From: Farysia itapuensis | Lineage: Eukaryota; Basidiomycota; Ustilaginomycetes; Ustilaginales; Ustilaginaceae | Assembly (NCBI GenBank): GCA_023212645.1 | Contig: JALBYC010000012.1 | Coordinates: 248,001-312,000, forward strand | Direction: 5' to 3' | Length of the DNA: 64,000 nt | Notes under the pieces: model-generated | Told to the model about the DNA's origin: nothing | The model's database searches: none | What the model saw: only the letters and a program-made list of their open reading frames with translations | Made by a program: the position numbers and the translations under genes | Shown here: one piece after another, positions 38,701-50,392 of the stretch | How positions within the stretch are numbered: position 1 is the stretch's first letter | Layout of the letters: the number at the start of each line of letters is the position of its first letter

Positions 38701-40862
38701 GTAAAGTCTGGAAGCCTTGCCCTGCGATTTGATTTGCCTGGCATGGGCACATTAAGTAGCGGCATACCATTGCCCACACGCAGCATTTGAGCAACAGCAC
38801 AGTCTTGCTTCCGGCCATTGTTCGTGCTAGCTCCGGCGCCTCCGCCAGGCGGTGCAGCGGAACCAATGCATGCGCACAGTACGCTTCCCAACAGCGCGGC
38901 AGCCACCGTTCTCATTTTGCTGGAGAACTCGGTGTACGCGTAGGGGAATTCACCCTTTTCTGCCAACGCCACCATATTGGCGGTGTGTATGTCGGAATCG
39001 TAAAGATTGCCGGGTAGCATACATGGGTTCCGCACGAGGTCAGGCAAAAAATGAACGATATGAGCATCGTCCCATTCCCAGCCCAATGTCACCTCGTGAT
39101 TGCGAGGAATGTCGGCGATGGCGAAGATCCCGAACAGAAGCTCAGGCTCGTCACTGGCAATGCTTTCGGGAAGCAAGGTGGAGTCAGCGCTCTGCCTGAT
39201 GACCATGCTTTGAGGCGACTGGGCGCGGGAACTAGCATGGGAACGGACGGTGACGTGTTCGCCCTGGCGTCGGAATAGTATGGGCCTGAGTACAGCATTG
39301 GGATGGCAGCTATAACGAGCGAAGCGGGCCTCGTTTCCGAAGCGCCTAGCATCGATCGCAAGGTTGAGCGGTGGCGGAAAGAGATGAACATGGGACTTGG
39401 TGGCTCCGAGAGCCGAGAATTGGTTGATGGGATCGCTCCGGAATGAATCGGCGCTGTACAACTCACCCCGAAATTCAGATACGAAGGTGCCGGCCGCAAT
39501 CGGCGAGTCAGCGAAGAGACCATGCATCACAGGCCGTGAGAACGCCTTCGACGCACACCACCCTGGCTGAGGTTCCTCGGCAGTGTTGATCGCGTGGATG
39601 ACGTTGCTAAAGACTCCAGCAGAGGCAGTCTCGGAGATATGCCGGACATAGGTGCGTGCAGCTAGGTCTGCGAGAGATGGCCCTTGCATCTCGACGGGCA
39701 CACACTCGTTGCCAGTGACAGATAAGGTCAGACAGGATTCGTCGATGGATGACTGGACACTTCGAGGTGGAGAATCGTCATCCTCCTCCATGGCATCATG
39801 ATTTTTGCCGTGCAGGCGTTGAGCTTGAGAGGACACAGGAGCCACGACTCTACCCGTGGGAATGGGGATAGCTTTAAGAGGACTTCCATCTTCCCAGTCC
39901 AGCATAGCAGCGGCTAGTGAATGGATAATGTCCGGGTCTGCAACTACGTTTTTGGATATCGGTGTGAACTCGACATGCCAAGATTCCAGATGCTCTGCTA
40001 CATCGAAGGGATCGTCGTACCGCTCGTTGCTGCTGCCGGGTGTATACGTGCCTTTACTTGGTGTGCTTGCAGCCGTAGGCGTTTCCGGACCTTTCCTTGA
40101 GCTCTTCTGGCCTTTACGTTGCTTTGTCGCACTCGAAGTCCCACGTCCGTTGCCGCCAGCGCTGGCAGGAACATCAGGAACAACAAACTGGGTGTTGCTG
40201 AGATCGAGAGCCTGACTAGGCTTCCGTAAACGGTTATTGGGGTACGGAACATTTGCTGAAAGCGAGGATTGTTCATCGCCAAGATCTGAATCTGCAGGCA
40301 CGTGAGGGGGAGCTGAAGCAGGAGAGGTACTCGTGGAAGACGAGGCGGCTTCCTTGGACAGATATTCTTGGGTATAGCTCGCTGAAGCGAGCGCCTGTGC
40401 TTGCTTCTTGAGGTTTCTGTCCATCAAGGCTTTACGTGCTTCGTTGTTCTTGCGCTTTTGCTGATGCGCGATGGCAAAAGCTACGTCAACAGGCCTCGGC
40501 GCACACTGTTCACAGAGATATTCGTCAGGAACAGAAGCCTGAGACATGCCGAAACAAGCACAGTGCTGCCAGACCAGACATCGATCACATTGGATGGTGA
40601 AACCGTCATCTTCATCGCAGGAACAGATGCAGCGGATGATGCCGGCCTCTTCGTCCACTGTACCCTGGTCGTCGTCTTGACCATCATCTTCTTGCTGATT
40701 TGCAAAGGTATCATGTGCAGCTGAATGGTCTGGAATCTCTGTTTTGGCATGGGCGACAGCGGTAGTGGAAGCAGCTGCGCGAGCAGGTATGGGCGGTTGC
40801 GAAAGACTAGATTGCGGCGGATCGTCGCGGGCAAAGACGCCCATGGTAGGTGGTTTAATCAT
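35706..40862 (-). CDS. SET3: PHD-SET protein Set3 (histone deacetylase complex scaffold)
   Basis: The protein has 1718 residues. A PHD finger spans Cys78-Cys120 ([24 protein letters not shown]), which in Set3 reads methylated H3K4. The SET domain lies at about 440-600 ([37 protein letters not shown]). The usual NHSCxPN motif is RYSCHPN, and the final catalytic tyrosine region is GW, so methyltransferase activity is unlikely, as in yeast Set3 and animal MLL5. A very long disordered tail with Ser/Arg patches follows, then an RD-rich repeat and a C-terminal RGG box. The ATG at 40862 was chosen; another is at 40844. The open frame begins at a GTG. Confidence 0.88.
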   Translation of the reverse strand: MIKPPTMGVFARDDPPQSSLSQPPIPARAAASTTAVAHAKTEIPDHSAAHDTFANQQEDDGQDDDQGTVDEEAGIIRCICSCDEDDGFTIQCDRCLVWQHCACFGMSQASVPDEYLCEQCAPRPVDVAFAIAHQQKRKNNEARKALMDRNLKKQAQALASASYTQEYLSKEAASSSTSTSPASAPPHVPADSDLGDEQSSLSANVPYPNNRLRKPSQALDLSNTQFVVPDVPASAGGNGRGTSSATKQRKGQKSSRKGPETPTAASTPSKGTYTPGSSNERYDDPFDVAEHLESWHVEFTPISKNVVADPDIIHSLAAAMLDWEDGSPLKAIPIPTGRVVAPVSSQAQRLHGKNHDAMEEDDDSPPRSVQSSIDESCLTLSVTGNECVPVEMQGPSLADLAARTYVRHISETASAGVFSNVIHAINTAEEPQPGWCASKAFSRPVMHGLFADSPIAAGTFVSEFRGELYSADSFRSDPINQFSALGATKSHVHLFPPPLNLAIDARRFGNEARFARYSCHPNAVLRPILFRRQGEHVTVRSHASSRAQSPQSMVIRQSADSTLLPESIASDEPELLFGIFAIADIPRNHEVTLGWEWDDAHIVHFLPDLVRNPCMLPGNLYDSDIHTANMVALAEKGEFPYAYTEFSSKMRTVAAALLGSVLCACIGSAAPPGGGAGASTNNGRKQDCAVAQMLRVGNGMPLLNVPMPGKSNRRARLPDFTPLVGIRRNWRIFDFPPTPDDSVKEQSTGSSALDFQDRSQALLPSGSRGQDSHVYIEFGCGPVSGYRFQQDKDPNAARSAKTGRYENSQDVDDDDDTRSIASSLTDPISGLSYDDQFSDEEDIELSRALRFADGLASNPASLVGNRIRQQDSDQTGFFLLPPKKRSLRTRIKALRSPSDDDSGDNSVDDSEHPPLNSRRSSGTSVKIALMPKKQPSTKRKTARVPSRLSMNFDSDGEDHTRSTAVLKKRRKTNNIADPSSPLSSVSSPRSDRSSLSPSRGPHLSSKRRADSERRPSDIELSKQKRAARRGKDRGTNLIKKMQRESTHKAHQRDDNRSHRKLLLGSADSESSDESDESVPALPAGAGDRATPSSARDRTSPSSNIGLTIKDSVAKPKKNRRVLSDSESGVDEVDYVGSNATNQSDILVKTEIDAPIEAGESSVPHDHGRLDPVVTMPNTDAATEAEVSMAAAVSGTRGETDIKPPSIEVKKEEPRVKLSLAEYKRRLAERRVSEQQRQPTSFTGSAQTPSLEGDSADKLIPLHQDPLYPPPSMAANTSLPPTIVSPQMSSHGTDRKTPFAAVETSRKYLFTSTSAPTAIRSVEIPKSPSPEPEKSSPLDEASSIGHQTIFDPAAHPSVSGPEHLRTSLASGGIVNGEIDLAVHDRSSAQPQSESKPTSPTNLAISKPAESPRVTMHRLASPVAAAQPSLKALQVSAGPAPIPPLSVDPTGSATHLAPLELSTNRGALSTAASATPSSVVPAATRYPVGGTSPSMASAALPESGTRDFAGVPKGPASMRDPDTAPTHVHDPWAAAREQRDFAGHGIGVDHDYRDPRELAWAERERMRWEREASHRPERDPRDSRSASRDDRDMAVSSQGGRMEYHHHQPYPHPHSYRRPSMSEYQDHVAPVGLPYDRSADPYGRAMMEHVRDSRDVRDYRDVHDYRDPRDYDPDLSGRATHPNQHAYGPRGGVYRGGWGGAGRSRGRGQGRGGRGGGWMR

Positions 40863-41390
40863 TGCTAGAGATACTGAATTGACCCTTGTTGACACGGAGG
40901 TAGACTAGAGGAGATCGCGACACATTTCGACATGCTGCAGCTAAGCGCAGTTAGGAATGAAATAGAACACGAGAGCTCGCGACGGTGGATGATGATGTTT
41001 AAGCGATCAGCAAGGAGGGACAAGTCGAGTCGGAAGTCGACCATGCCCAGATTCCATATTCACATATTCCAATCTGTGAATAGGCCCGGTGAGTGACTGA
41101 CTAGTTTCGTACTTTCAAGGATCTAACCGGCCTACCCTGTGAAAATTTTATCGTACGCAAGGGGCGACTCAGCACAAATTACGAACTCATGCTCACGGGC
41201 TCACAGCAACCACCGCTTCCATATTCTGTTGTGCACCATTCGTAATTTTCCATTTAGAAGAAGTCACACTCGCGAACCCACTACGACGGATCATCCGACC
41301 AGCAAGCATCTTTGCTACACCGCACGCATCGGCTGAGACGCCCTCTCCATGCGCTTGGAGTGATCACTGCGCAGCCACATTCGGCGCACA
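40863..41390. promoter_or_regulatory. Divergent promoter SET3/BRR2
   Basis: A 528-bp region between divergent starts. A 7-bp inverted repeat ATTCACA/TGTGAAT (41058-41081, 10-nt spacer) is the most regular element. No gene seen. Confidence 0.4.
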
Positions 41391-44300
41391 ATGCCACCCA
41401 GCAACAAGCCAGACCTTTCTGGGTATCAGTACTCTGCCCTTTCCTCGCTCGTCATCACAGCAGACCGGTCACAGCGTAGACCAGAGGAGTCAAATGGGGA
41501 GGCTGAATCGCTGGCAGGTCGCATCAATGTCCGCGATATGGGCTCCGCCGTCCAGTCCCAAGGTGTAAAAGATTTGGACAAGAAGCGCAAAAAGGCCGAA
41601 ACAGACGCGGAGCTCGTACAGCGAAAGCCAAAGCGACAAGCAGCGGCCTCCAATCAGAGTTCGTATACCAACATTCTGCAAGCCACCGCAGAGCTAGAAG
41701 GCTTGCGCTACCATCCCAAGACAGCAGAGACACGCGAGACTTACGAACTCATCCTCAACATTGTTCACGCGTCTCTCGGCGACCAGGCACAGGACATTGT
41801 ACGCTCAGCAGCCGATACCAGTCTCGAAATACTCAAAGATGACAATCTAAAGGATCTAGAGAAGAAGACCGAGCTGCAAGACATCCTTGGGCCCCTTTCC
41901 ACAGAGGTCTTTGGTCAATTGACCAACTTGAGCAAAAAGATTACTGACTACGAGGAGGACGAGGAGAAGGCGGACAATCCAGACGATGACAGAAAGATCG
42001 GAGAGATCGATCAGCAGACTGGCGTAGCCGTCCTCTTTGAGGAAGAGGCTGACGAGAGTGATCAAGACGGCGTCGGTTATGTCGTTCGGGACGCCTCCGA
42101 CGACGAGGACAGCGATGCTGGCGATACTGAGGGCCCAAGAGCAAACCATGACAGCGACGCATCAGACGAGGAGCGAGACGGTGATCTCGTTCTTGGAAGT
42201 GTATCTGGTCCACCCGTGCCTTCTCGCCAAGACCCGTCGCAAGTCTCGCCATTCGATGTCGATGCTTTCTGGATCCAGAGGCAGATCGCACAGCACTATC
42301 CTGATGCGCACCAAGCTGGTGAGAAGGCAAACGCAACATACGATATCTTGTCTGAAGATTCCGATGTTCGAAACTGCGAAAACAGTCTGATGGAGCTCTT
42401 CGATTATGACAAGTTCGATTTGGTCCAGCTATTCACAAAAAACAAAGAAGTCGTCTTATGGTGCACACGTCTTTCCAGGGCCGATGCTGACGAGAAGGTG
42501 AATATTCAGGTGGCCATGCGCGAAAAGGGCGCCGGCTGGATATTGAAAATCCTGCAGGCAGACCAAAGTAAGGCCCCATCACGCGTCAAAGGAAACAACG
42601 GTATGACGCCCATCGATCTGCAAGATGCCAAGGAACGAGCTAGACGCTTAACGTCTCGGGTCACAATAGCGGCCGGTTCTACTGTCCAGCCTCGACGTGG
42701 CGTTGACTTGGAAGCTATGGCTTTCAGTCAAGGAGGTCATCTTAATACCAATGCCAAGGTGCGTTTGCCGGAGGGAAGTTTCAAGCGGACCAAACCAGGC
42801 TACGAGGAGATCCACATCCCCGCACCAGTAAAACGGACTGTGGGGGAAGGTGAGCTTGTTCCCATCACAAGTCTCCCAATTTGGGCGCAAGCCGCTTTTC
42901 CCGGCGCTACCTCGCTCAACCCTGTTCAGTCGAAATGCTTCCCTGTTGCATTTGGCTCTGATGAGCCCATGTTATTGTGCGCTCCGACAGGGGCAGGCAA
43001 AACCAATGTGGCTATGCTCACCATCCTCAACGAGATCAGCAAATGGCGCGATGAAGCAACGGACAGCATAGATCTTCAGGCTTTCAAGATCGTGTATGTT
43101 GCTCCTATGAAGGCACTGGTGTCAGAGCAGGCGGGCAATTTCCGAGATCGCTTGCAGTCTTACGGCATCACAGTAAATGAACTCACAGGCGACAGTCAAC
43201 TTACAAAGGCGCAGATTGCGCAAACACAAATCATTGTCACTACACCCGAGAAATGGGACGTCATCAGCCGAAAAAGCTCTGACACATCATACACCAATCT
43301 TGTCCGTCTGATGATCGTTGACGAGATTCATCTACTTCATGACGATCGAGGTCCGGTGCTCGAAGCGATCATTTCCCGTACGATTCGTAGAATGGAACAA
43401 CTTAATGACCCCGTCAGACTCGTTGGCCTATCCGCAACTTTGCCAAACTATCACGATGTTGCGACTTTCTTGCGCGTCAACCCCAAGACTGGGCTATTCT
43501 ACTTTGAAAGCAATTATCGTCCTTGTCCACTCAAGCAAGAGTACGTTGGTATCACCGAGAAGAAAGCGATCAAGCGTCTTCTCGTCATGAACGAGGTCAC
43601 TTACGAAAAGACCCTCGAACAAGCTGGGAAGAATCAGGTCCTCATCTTTGTACACTCAAGGAAGGAAACCGCCAAGACCGCCAAATTTATCCGAGATCGC
43701 GCCATGGAGCAAGAGTCTCTGAACCAGTTTCTGCCCCAATCCCCTGCAAGTCAGGAAGTCTTACGCTCTGAGCTCGCTAATGTGACCGATCCTAGTCTGC
43801 GAGACGTTATGCCCTATGGCTTTGGCATCCACCACGCAGGCATGTCACGGCTCGACCGCGAGCTGGTAGAAGCTCTTTTCGCCGATGGACATCTGCAGGT
43901 GCTTGTCTCTACGGCCACTCTAGCCTGGGGTGTCAACTTACCCGCTCACACCGTGATCATCAAGGGCACTCAAATCTACAATCCTGAACAGGGACGCTGG
44001 TGCGAAATGACGCCGCAGGACATGCTTCAGATGCTAGGACGAGCTGGCCGCCCGCAATATGACACCTTTGGCGAGGGAATCATTATCACAAGTCATTCCG
44101 AGCTTCAGTATTACCTGAGCTTGTTGAATCAGCAGTTGCCTATTGAGTCGCAATTGGTTTCGAAACTCGCCGACAATCTCAACGCCGAAATAGTTCTCGG
44201 CACTATCCGCAATCGCGATGAAGCTGTGGCGTGGCTCGGGTACACCTACCTCTATGTGAGGATGCTCAGGTCACCTGCGTTGTATAGCGTCACTGCAGAT

Positions 44301-47300
44301 TATGCCGACGACGACCCCTTCCTCGAGCAGAAACGCGCGGATATCGTTCACACTGCCGCCGCCCTACTCGAAAAATGTAGCTTGTTGAGGTACGATCGCA
44401 AGACCGGACAGTTTGTATCGAACGAGCTCGGTCGAATTGCATCGCACTACTATATCACGTATCACAGCATGTCCACTTACCACCAGCAGATCAAGCCTCA
44501 TCTAGGCATGATTGACCTTTTCCGCATCTTTGCGCTTTCGAACGAGTTCAAACATCAGGTTGTACGTCAAGATGAAAAGCTCGAGGTTGGCAAGCTGCTC
44601 GAGCGCGTACCAATCCCTGTCAAAGAATCACCCGACGATCCTGTGGCGAAGGTCAATGTGCTTCTGCAGACGTGGATATCTCAACTCAAGCTTGATGGCT
44701 ACGTCCTTGCCGCCGATATGGTGCACGTCACTCAATCTGCTGGCCGTATTCTTCGGGCAATCTTCGAGATTTGTCTGAAACGCGGTTATGCACAACTAAG
44801 TCGTATCGCCTTGGATCTATGCAAGATGGTAGAGTCACGCCAATGGGGCTCGATGACACCTTTACGACAGTTCAAAGGTATTCCTGCGGATCTTGTCCGA
44901 AGACTTGAACGCAAAGAATTCCCTTGGGACCGACTTCGCGACTTGCAGCCTAACGAGATTGGGGAACTAATTGGTATCCCCAAAGCTGGACGGCTTGTTC
45001 ATCGTCTCGTGACCCAATTTCCCCGCCTCGAGCTGCAGGCTTTCTTCCAGCCAATAACGAGATCACTCTTGCACGTCCAGCTTACGATCACGCCAGACTT
45101 CCAATGGGATGACAAGGTACACGGCGGTGCATTGTCATTCTGGATCATGGTCGAGGATGTTGACGCTGAACATCTCCACTATCATGATCAATTTCTGTTG
45201 CTCCGCAAATACGCAGAGGAAGAGCATACCATCACCTTCACTATACCGATGACCGAGCCAGTCCCTCCCAACTATTACATCAGTGTCGTCAGTGATCGAT
45301 GGCTGCACAGCGAGGTACGTTTACCCATCTCGTTCAAGAATCTCATCCTCCCAGAGAAGTTCCCACCACATACTACGCTGCTTGAGCTGCAGCCTCAACC
45401 AATAACGGCCTTGTCCAGCTCAGAGGCGCAATCATTGTATAGTGGATCTTTCGCTTATTTCAACAAGATCCAGACTCAGACTTTCCATGCTTTATACGGC
45501 AGCGACGACACCGTTTTGATCGGTGCTCCTACCGGGAACGGAAAGACTATATGTGCCGAGCTTGCACTATTACGGCTTTGGTCGAAGGTGGGAGATGCCG
45601 GACGAGCAGTGTGCATCGTTCCTTTCGATGCTATGGTGAGCCGGAGAGTATCAGAATGGAAGGCCAAATTCGGCGATTACGATGGTGGCAAAGAGATCCT
45701 CGGCTTGACCGGAGAAACAAGTGCCGACTTGCGACTACTGGAGACGGCCGACGTGATCGTATCGACTGCGGATCACTGGGATGTTCTGTCTCGTCGATGG
45801 AGGCAGCGCAAGAACGTGCAGAATGTCGCCTTGTATCTGTTCGACGACATACAGATGATGGGCGATTGGCGTATAGGTCCTACCTACGAAATAGTTGTTT
45901 CGAGAGCACGATTTGTGGCGGCGCAAACCCAAAGTTCGACGCGCATGGTTGCCCTAAGCGTGCCACTAGCGAACGCACGGGACGTTGGAGATTGGCTCGG
46001 TGCCCCGAGCAGCAGTGTTTTCAATTTTGCACCCAGTGCACGACAAGTTCCGATGGAGGTGCACATTCAGACTTTCTCTATACCGCATTTTCCGTCCATG
46101 ATGCTTGCGATGGCGAAACCGGCCTATCTGTCTATCATTGAGCACGCGCCGGATCAGCCTGTCTTGGCCTTCGTCCCAACAAGAAAGCAGGCCAAACTCA
46201 CAGCCAATGACCTTCTTGCATACGTAATGGCAGACAGCGAGCGCCTCGATGACGACGCCGAAGACGGCGGAGGCGAGTCTCGTTTTCTCAATATCGCTGC
46301 AGCCGATCTCAGCCCGCATCTGGCCCGCATCGATGACAGTGAGCTACGGGAGCTTCTCGGCTTCGGTATTGCCTATTATCACGAAGGTCTGACGCGGAAT
46401 GATCTTCGTATCGTGGAGCGATTGTTCAGTGCGGGAGCCATACAGGTAGTGGTGGCGAGCAAGGCTACCGCATGGAGCAACCCCCTTTCCGCTCATCTGG
46501 TGTTGATCATGTCTTTGCAGACGTACGAAGGTCGTGAGCACCGATACGTCGACTACCCGCTCACAGATATGTTACAGATGGTCGGCAAGTGCACGATTCC
46601 CAATGAAAACAACGTGTCTCGCTGCATTCTGCTCTGTCAGTCGACTCGCAAAGACTACTTCAAGAAGTTCCTCGCCGAAGGTTTGCCGATAGAGAGTCGT
46701 CTGAACAGCTACGCACAAGATTTCTTCAATGCTGAAATCGTGTCGCGCACCATCGACGACAAGCAGGCTGCTGTCGACATTTTGACGTGGACACTCATGT
46801 ATCGCCGTCTACAACAGAATCCGCAGGCGTATAGTTGCCAGGGCAAGACGATGCAGCACATTGGCGACTTCCTGTCCGAGCTTGTCGAAACGACGCTTGC
46901 CGATCTTGAGAACTCAAAGTGCATTGCCATTGAAGACGAGATGGACGTCAGTCCGCTCAACCTGGGCATGATCGCGTCGTATTACAACGTCAGCTATGTC
47001 ACCATTGACGTGTTCAACATGTCCCTCAAGGAACGAACGAAGCTTAAAGGGATGCTCGAAATCGTCAGTTCAGCGGCTGAATTCGAAGATATTCCAATCC
47101 GACAGCACGAGGACATCCTCCTACAGCGCATTTACGATCGGATTCCGCTCAAGCTCGACAACATCAGCTTCCTCTCGCCGTATCACAAGGTGTTCGTCCT
47201 TCTACAAGCGCATTTCACGCGGTTGAAGCTACCAGTGGATTTAGAAGCGGACTTGCAACTCGTGCTAGGCAAAGTACTCAATCTGCTTTCAGCGTGCGTT

Positions 47301-48014
47301 GACGTGATGTCCTCCAATGCATTCCTCAACGCTATAGTCGCTATGGAACTCTCTCAGATGGTGGTTCAAGCAGTTTGGGACAAGGACTCGGTGCTCCGAC
47401 AAGTACCACACTTCTCTCCGAGCGTTATTGAACGATGTCGTTCGCGCGATGTCGAGGACGTCTTTGGACTGTCGGATCTACTAGCCGATCTATCCGATCA
47501 AGAACGGGACGAGTTGCTGCAAATGGACAAAAAGCAAATCGGTCAAGTTGCACAGTTTGTCAACTCGTTCCCTTACATTGAACTCACGTGCACAGTCGCC
47601 GATGCGGATCAGCTTAATGCTTCTGATCCGATCACGGTGCAGATCACGCTCTCTAAGGACGACGATGACGACGAGGAGGAGGAAGTAAGTGACGCCAGCT
47701 TGGTCGTGCACAGCACTTTCTACCCGCGACGAAAACTTGTGCAGTGGTGGATCGTGATCGGCGATCCCGGCAGCAAGAATCTTCTGGCGATCAAAAAGGT
47801 GACCATTCGCAAGTCTCTTACGATGGAGCTCGAGTTCAATTTGCCCCAGGGCAAGCACGAGCACTTGAAGGCCTGGCTACTCTGCGATTCTTACCTTGGT
47901 GCGGACCGAGAGGTCGACCTCGGTGAGATTCTTGTCGCTGAAGGTCAAGACGATGACGAGTCAGATGATACTGCCAGTGCCGACGCAGAAGAAACAAACA
48001 CCGCGAGCGAGTAG
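41391..48014 (+). CDS. BRR2: U5 snRNP RNA helicase Brr2
   Basis: The protein has 2207 residues without introns, a normal length. The N terminus (YQYSALSSLVI) is the Brr2 signature. The active helicase cassette has CAPTGAGKT near residue 530 and DEIHLLHDDRGP near 644, followed by winged-helix and Sec63 domains. The second cassette has GAPTGNGKT near 1378 but DDIQMMGD near 1485 instead of DExH, so it is the regulatory pseudo-helicase. A final Sec63/FN3 unit and an acidic tail complete it. Brr2 unwinds U4/U6 to activate the spliceosome. It starts at the first ATG. Confidence 0.96.
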   Translation: MPPSNKPDLSGYQYSALSSLVITADRSQRRPEESNGEAESLAGRINVRDMGSAVQSQGVKDLDKKRKKAETDAELVQRKPKRQAAASNQSSYTNILQATAELEGLRYHPKTAETRETYELILNIVHASLGDQAQDIVRSAADTSLEILKDDNLKDLEKKTELQDILGPLSTEVFGQLTNLSKKITDYEEDEEKADNPDDDRKIGEIDQQTGVAVLFEEEADESDQDGVGYVVRDASDDEDSDAGDTEGPRANHDSDASDEERDGDLVLGSVSGPPVPSRQDPSQVSPFDVDAFWIQRQIAQHYPDAHQAGEKANATYDILSEDSDVRNCENSLMELFDYDKFDLVQLFTKNKEVVLWCTRLSRADADEKVNIQVAMREKGAGWILKILQADQSKAPSRVKGNNGMTPIDLQDAKERARRLTSRVTIAAGSTVQPRRGVDLEAMAFSQGGHLNTNAKVRLPEGSFKRTKPGYEEIHIPAPVKRTVGEGELVPITSLPIWAQAAFPGATSLNPVQSKCFPVAFGSDEPMLLCAPTGAGKTNVAMLTILNEISKWRDEATDSIDLQAFKIVYVAPMKALVSEQAGNFRDRLQSYGITVNELTGDSQLTKAQIAQTQIIVTTPEKWDVISRKSSDTSYTNLVRLMIVDEIHLLHDDRGPVLEAIISRTIRRMEQLNDPVRLVGLSATLPNYHDVATFLRVNPKTGLFYFESNYRPCPLKQEYVGITEKKAIKRLLVMNEVTYEKTLEQAGKNQVLIFVHSRKETAKTAKFIRDRAMEQESLNQFLPQSPASQEVLRSELANVTDPSLRDVMPYGFGIHHAGMSRLDRELVEALFADGHLQVLVSTATLAWGVNLPAHTVIIKGTQIYNPEQGRWCEMTPQDMLQMLGRAGRPQYDTFGEGIIITSHSELQYYLSLLNQQLPIESQLVSKLADNLNAEIVLGTIRNRDEAVAWLGYTYLYVRMLRSPALYSVTADYADDDPFLEQKRADIVHTAAALLEKCSLLRYDRKTGQFVSNELGRIASHYYITYHSMSTYHQQIKPHLGMIDLFRIFALSNEFKHQVVRQDEKLEVGKLLERVPIPVKESPDDPVAKVNVLLQTWISQLKLDGYVLAADMVHVTQSAGRILRAIFEICLKRGYAQLSRIALDLCKMVESRQWGSMTPLRQFKGIPADLVRRLERKEFPWDRLRDLQPNEIGELIGIPKAGRLVHRLVTQFPRLELQAFFQPITRSLLHVQLTITPDFQWDDKVHGGALSFWIMVEDVDAEHLHYHDQFLLLRKYAEEEHTITFTIPMTEPVPPNYYISVVSDRWLHSEVRLPISFKNLILPEKFPPHTTLLELQPQPITALSSSEAQSLYSGSFAYFNKIQTQTFHALYGSDDTVLIGAPTGNGKTICAELALLRLWSKVGDAGRAVCIVPFDAMVSRRVSEWKAKFGDYDGGKEILGLTGETSADLRLLETADVIVSTADHWDVLSRRWRQRKNVQNVALYLFDDIQMMGDWRIGPTYEIVVSRARFVAAQTQSSTRMVALSVPLANARDVGDWLGAPSSSVFNFAPSARQVPMEVHIQTFSIPHFPSMMLAMAKPAYLSIIEHAPDQPVLAFVPTRKQAKLTANDLLAYVMADSERLDDDAEDGGGESRFLNIAAADLSPHLARIDDSELRELLGFGIAYYHEGLTRNDLRIVERLFSAGAIQVVVASKATAWSNPLSAHLVLIMSLQTYEGREHRYVDYPLTDMLQMVGKCTIPNENNVSRCILLCQSTRKDYFKKFLAEGLPIESRLNSYAQDFFNAEIVSRTIDDKQAAVDILTWTLMYRRLQQNPQAYSCQGKTMQHIGDFLSELVETTLADLENSKCIAIEDEMDVSPLNLGMIASYYNVSYVTIDVFNMSLKERTKLKGMLEIVSSAAEFEDIPIRQHEDILLQRIYDRIPLKLDNISFLSPYHKVFVLLQAHFTRLKLPVDLEADLQLVLGKVLNLLSACVDVMSSNAFLNAIVAMELSQMVVQAVWDKDSVLRQVPHFSPSVIERCRSRDVEDVFGLSDLLADLSDQERDELLQMDKKQIGQVAQFVNSFPYIELTCTVADADQLNASDPITVQITLSKDDDDDEEEEVSDASLVVHSTFYPRRKLVQWWIVIGDPGSKNLLAIKKVTIRKSLTMELEFNLPQGKHEHLKAWLLCDSYLGADREVDLGEILVAEGQDDDESDDTASADAEETNTASE

Positions 48015-48319
48015 ACATGTCTGCCATGTTTCGCACACGATTTGGTGCTCTGAAACAGTATCTTCACTTAATTCACAATCACAATGGCAGATCTTGTCCA
48101 GCATGAACAATTTGGGAAGAGAACGAGATTGAAGTCGACGGCAAGTATATACACGGTAAAAGACACGGATGGCAGATGATGGAACAGTCTCATATCTCGT
48201 GGGAAAAAGTCGTGCGTGTGTGGGTAAGAAAGAAGACGAGAATTTGGAGCACAAGGGGATATCGGGGTATCTGGAGTGTGCGGCTAGACCAGCAACGGAT
48301 CTATCATCGTTCACCTCTC
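48015..48319. other. Intergenic, convergent 3' ends
   Basis: A 305-bp gap between the BRR2 stop and the acyl-CoA synthetase stop. Nothing recognised; presumably overlapping 3' untranslated regions. Confidence 0.4.
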
Positions 48320-50392
48320 TCACATGTAGATCTTCTTGATGTCGGACTCATACTGCTGAGTGATTTCCTTTCGCGAAAGCTTCTGTGCAGCGGTCATTGC
48401 GAGTTCCTCGGGAACGAGAAGCACGCACTGCAGCATCTCCATGTTCTTGAATCCGGCTTTCTTACCAGCGGCGTTGACGTCGTCCATGACCAGCTTGGCC
48501 ATTTGCTTGTCCTTGCACATGTCCTCTAGCTCGCCGGTGCTAAGGCCGGCCTTCTGAGCAGCTGACTTGAGGTTGTCCTCGCGTGGGAAGATAATGGCCA
48601 TAGGCTGTTTGGCGTCGCTGCTAGCGTGAACGCAAATGTTGGAGACCAAATTGGATGACTTGTATGTCGATTCAAGTCGCTCGATGGCAATGTACTCGCC
48701 TCCAGACAGCTTGATCAAGTTCTTCTTGCGGTCAATGATCTGCAGAGTTCCGTTAGCATTCCACTGCCCAACGTCACCCGTCATGAACCAGCCATCCTCG
48801 AACACCTCCTTGTTGAGATCGTCTCTCTTGAAGTAGCCTTTAGTGATGGCGGGTCCTCGAATGAGCACTTCGCCTTGAGGCGGGTTGTTGGTGGCGAAGT
48901 ATCCTGCATCGGGCACGTCTCGAAGTTTGATCTCAATGGCAGGGACGCAGCCTCCCGAAGGTCCATAACCGTAGAATTCGGGGGTGAGAATTGCAGTCAT
49001 ACCGCATGACTCGGTCAGACCGTAGCCTTGCAGAAGTACGACAAGAGCATTGTTGAGGAATTGCTGAGTTTCTTGGGAAAGAGCAGCACCGCCCGAGAGA
49101 GCAATGCGCAGACGACCACCAGTCTGTTCCCTGACCGCTTTGAAAACAACCGAGTCCACTACGCTGGTAAGGATAGGAATCTTGTTCCTCTTGATGGTCA
49201 TGGCACCTTCGAACAAGTTCTTCTTGAGTGCACCTCCGGCGTTGACTTTGGATACGATACCTTTTCGGATGAGTTCCCAAACAGAGGGGACACCAATCAT
49301 GATGGATGGTTTGAAAGCCTTGATGTCTCCATCACAGTTTCGCACAGAGGCCTGAGTGAGGGTCTTGATCTTGCCGTAACCCATGGTGACTCCGATATAG
49401 GTGAAAGAGCACTCGACAATAAACTCGAGAATGTGAGCTAGAGGCAGATAAGCCAAGTACGTGTCGCCCGAGTTGAGCAGATCGCCAAGATGAAGCTCGA
49501 CGGCAGCAATGGCAGCGACGAGATTTCCGTGCGTGAGGATCACACCCTTCGGGGCGCCTGTAGATCCCGAAGTGTACATGATGCAGGCAATGTCGTCTCG
49601 GGTGGGCAGATGTGGTTCGGCAATGTTGGCCTTTCCGTCCTTCTTGAGCTCGTCAATGGTGAGAATCTTGCCTTCTCGACCTTTGAGGATCTCCTCAATC
49701 TTGGAAAGGTGCTTGTTGTCTGCCTCACCATCGTAGATGATGTATTTGACAGTATCGGCCTTTTCGAGCACGTTTCCAAGTGTTCCAAGATGCTCGGCGT
49801 TGGTGAAGACACCTACGACTTCGGGCTCGATGAGCGAGTGCTGAAGGCCCTCTTCGCCAAGAGTCTCGTAGGCCGTGCAGAAGGGAATATTTTGACGGAA
49901 GCAGGCGTGTGCCATGTTCTGCCAATTAACAGCGGTGGCAGCGTAGATATTGAAGCGGGTGTCCTTCGATAGACCGAGGTTGACTAGACCACTAGAGACG
50001 TGCTGAATGCGCTCTTCGAACTCGTCGAAAGTGATGTACTTGTAGGAGGAAAGCTCGTAGTACTGCCATTTCTTGGTCTCCTTGACTTCCTTGCCGTCGA
50101 CTTTCTTGGTGATTTCCTTCTCCTCATCGTGCATTCGAACGACGTCTCGCCATCCCATGATGGGTCTGGTCGCGAAACCTGGAAGAGCACCAAGTCAAGT
50201 CAGTAAGGGCACACATTGACAGGGCACAGCTGTGGACTTACGCTTTCGTGCGGCAAGGAAGACGTCTGCCATGGTGTTGATGTCATCTTTGGGTCGCTCC
50301 AGCAGCTTGTCGGGAGCGCGGTAGGATCGACGAACGCGAGTCTCTCCCTTGCGGGCAGGTTCGCCAACCTCGACACTGGCGATCTTTGGCAT
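48320..50392 (-). CDS. Long-chain fatty acid-CoA ligase (two exons)
   Basis: Exon 1 is 50242-50392 and exon 2 is 48320-50178. The 63-nt intron starts GTAAGT and ends TTCCAG, and the joined codon is CGT. The product has 669 residues, the usual length for Faa1/Faa4-type enzymes. The AMP-binding motif YTSGSTGAPKGVILTHGN lies near residue 250. The second motif is GYGLTESCG, and the fatty-acyl synthetase signature includes FMTGDVGQWNANGTLQIIDRKKNL. The enzyme activates fatty acids for lipid synthesis and oxidation. The C terminus (KKIYM) is not a classical peroxisomal signal, so ER or lipid droplets are more likely. It is divergent from EAF3. Confidence 0.93.
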
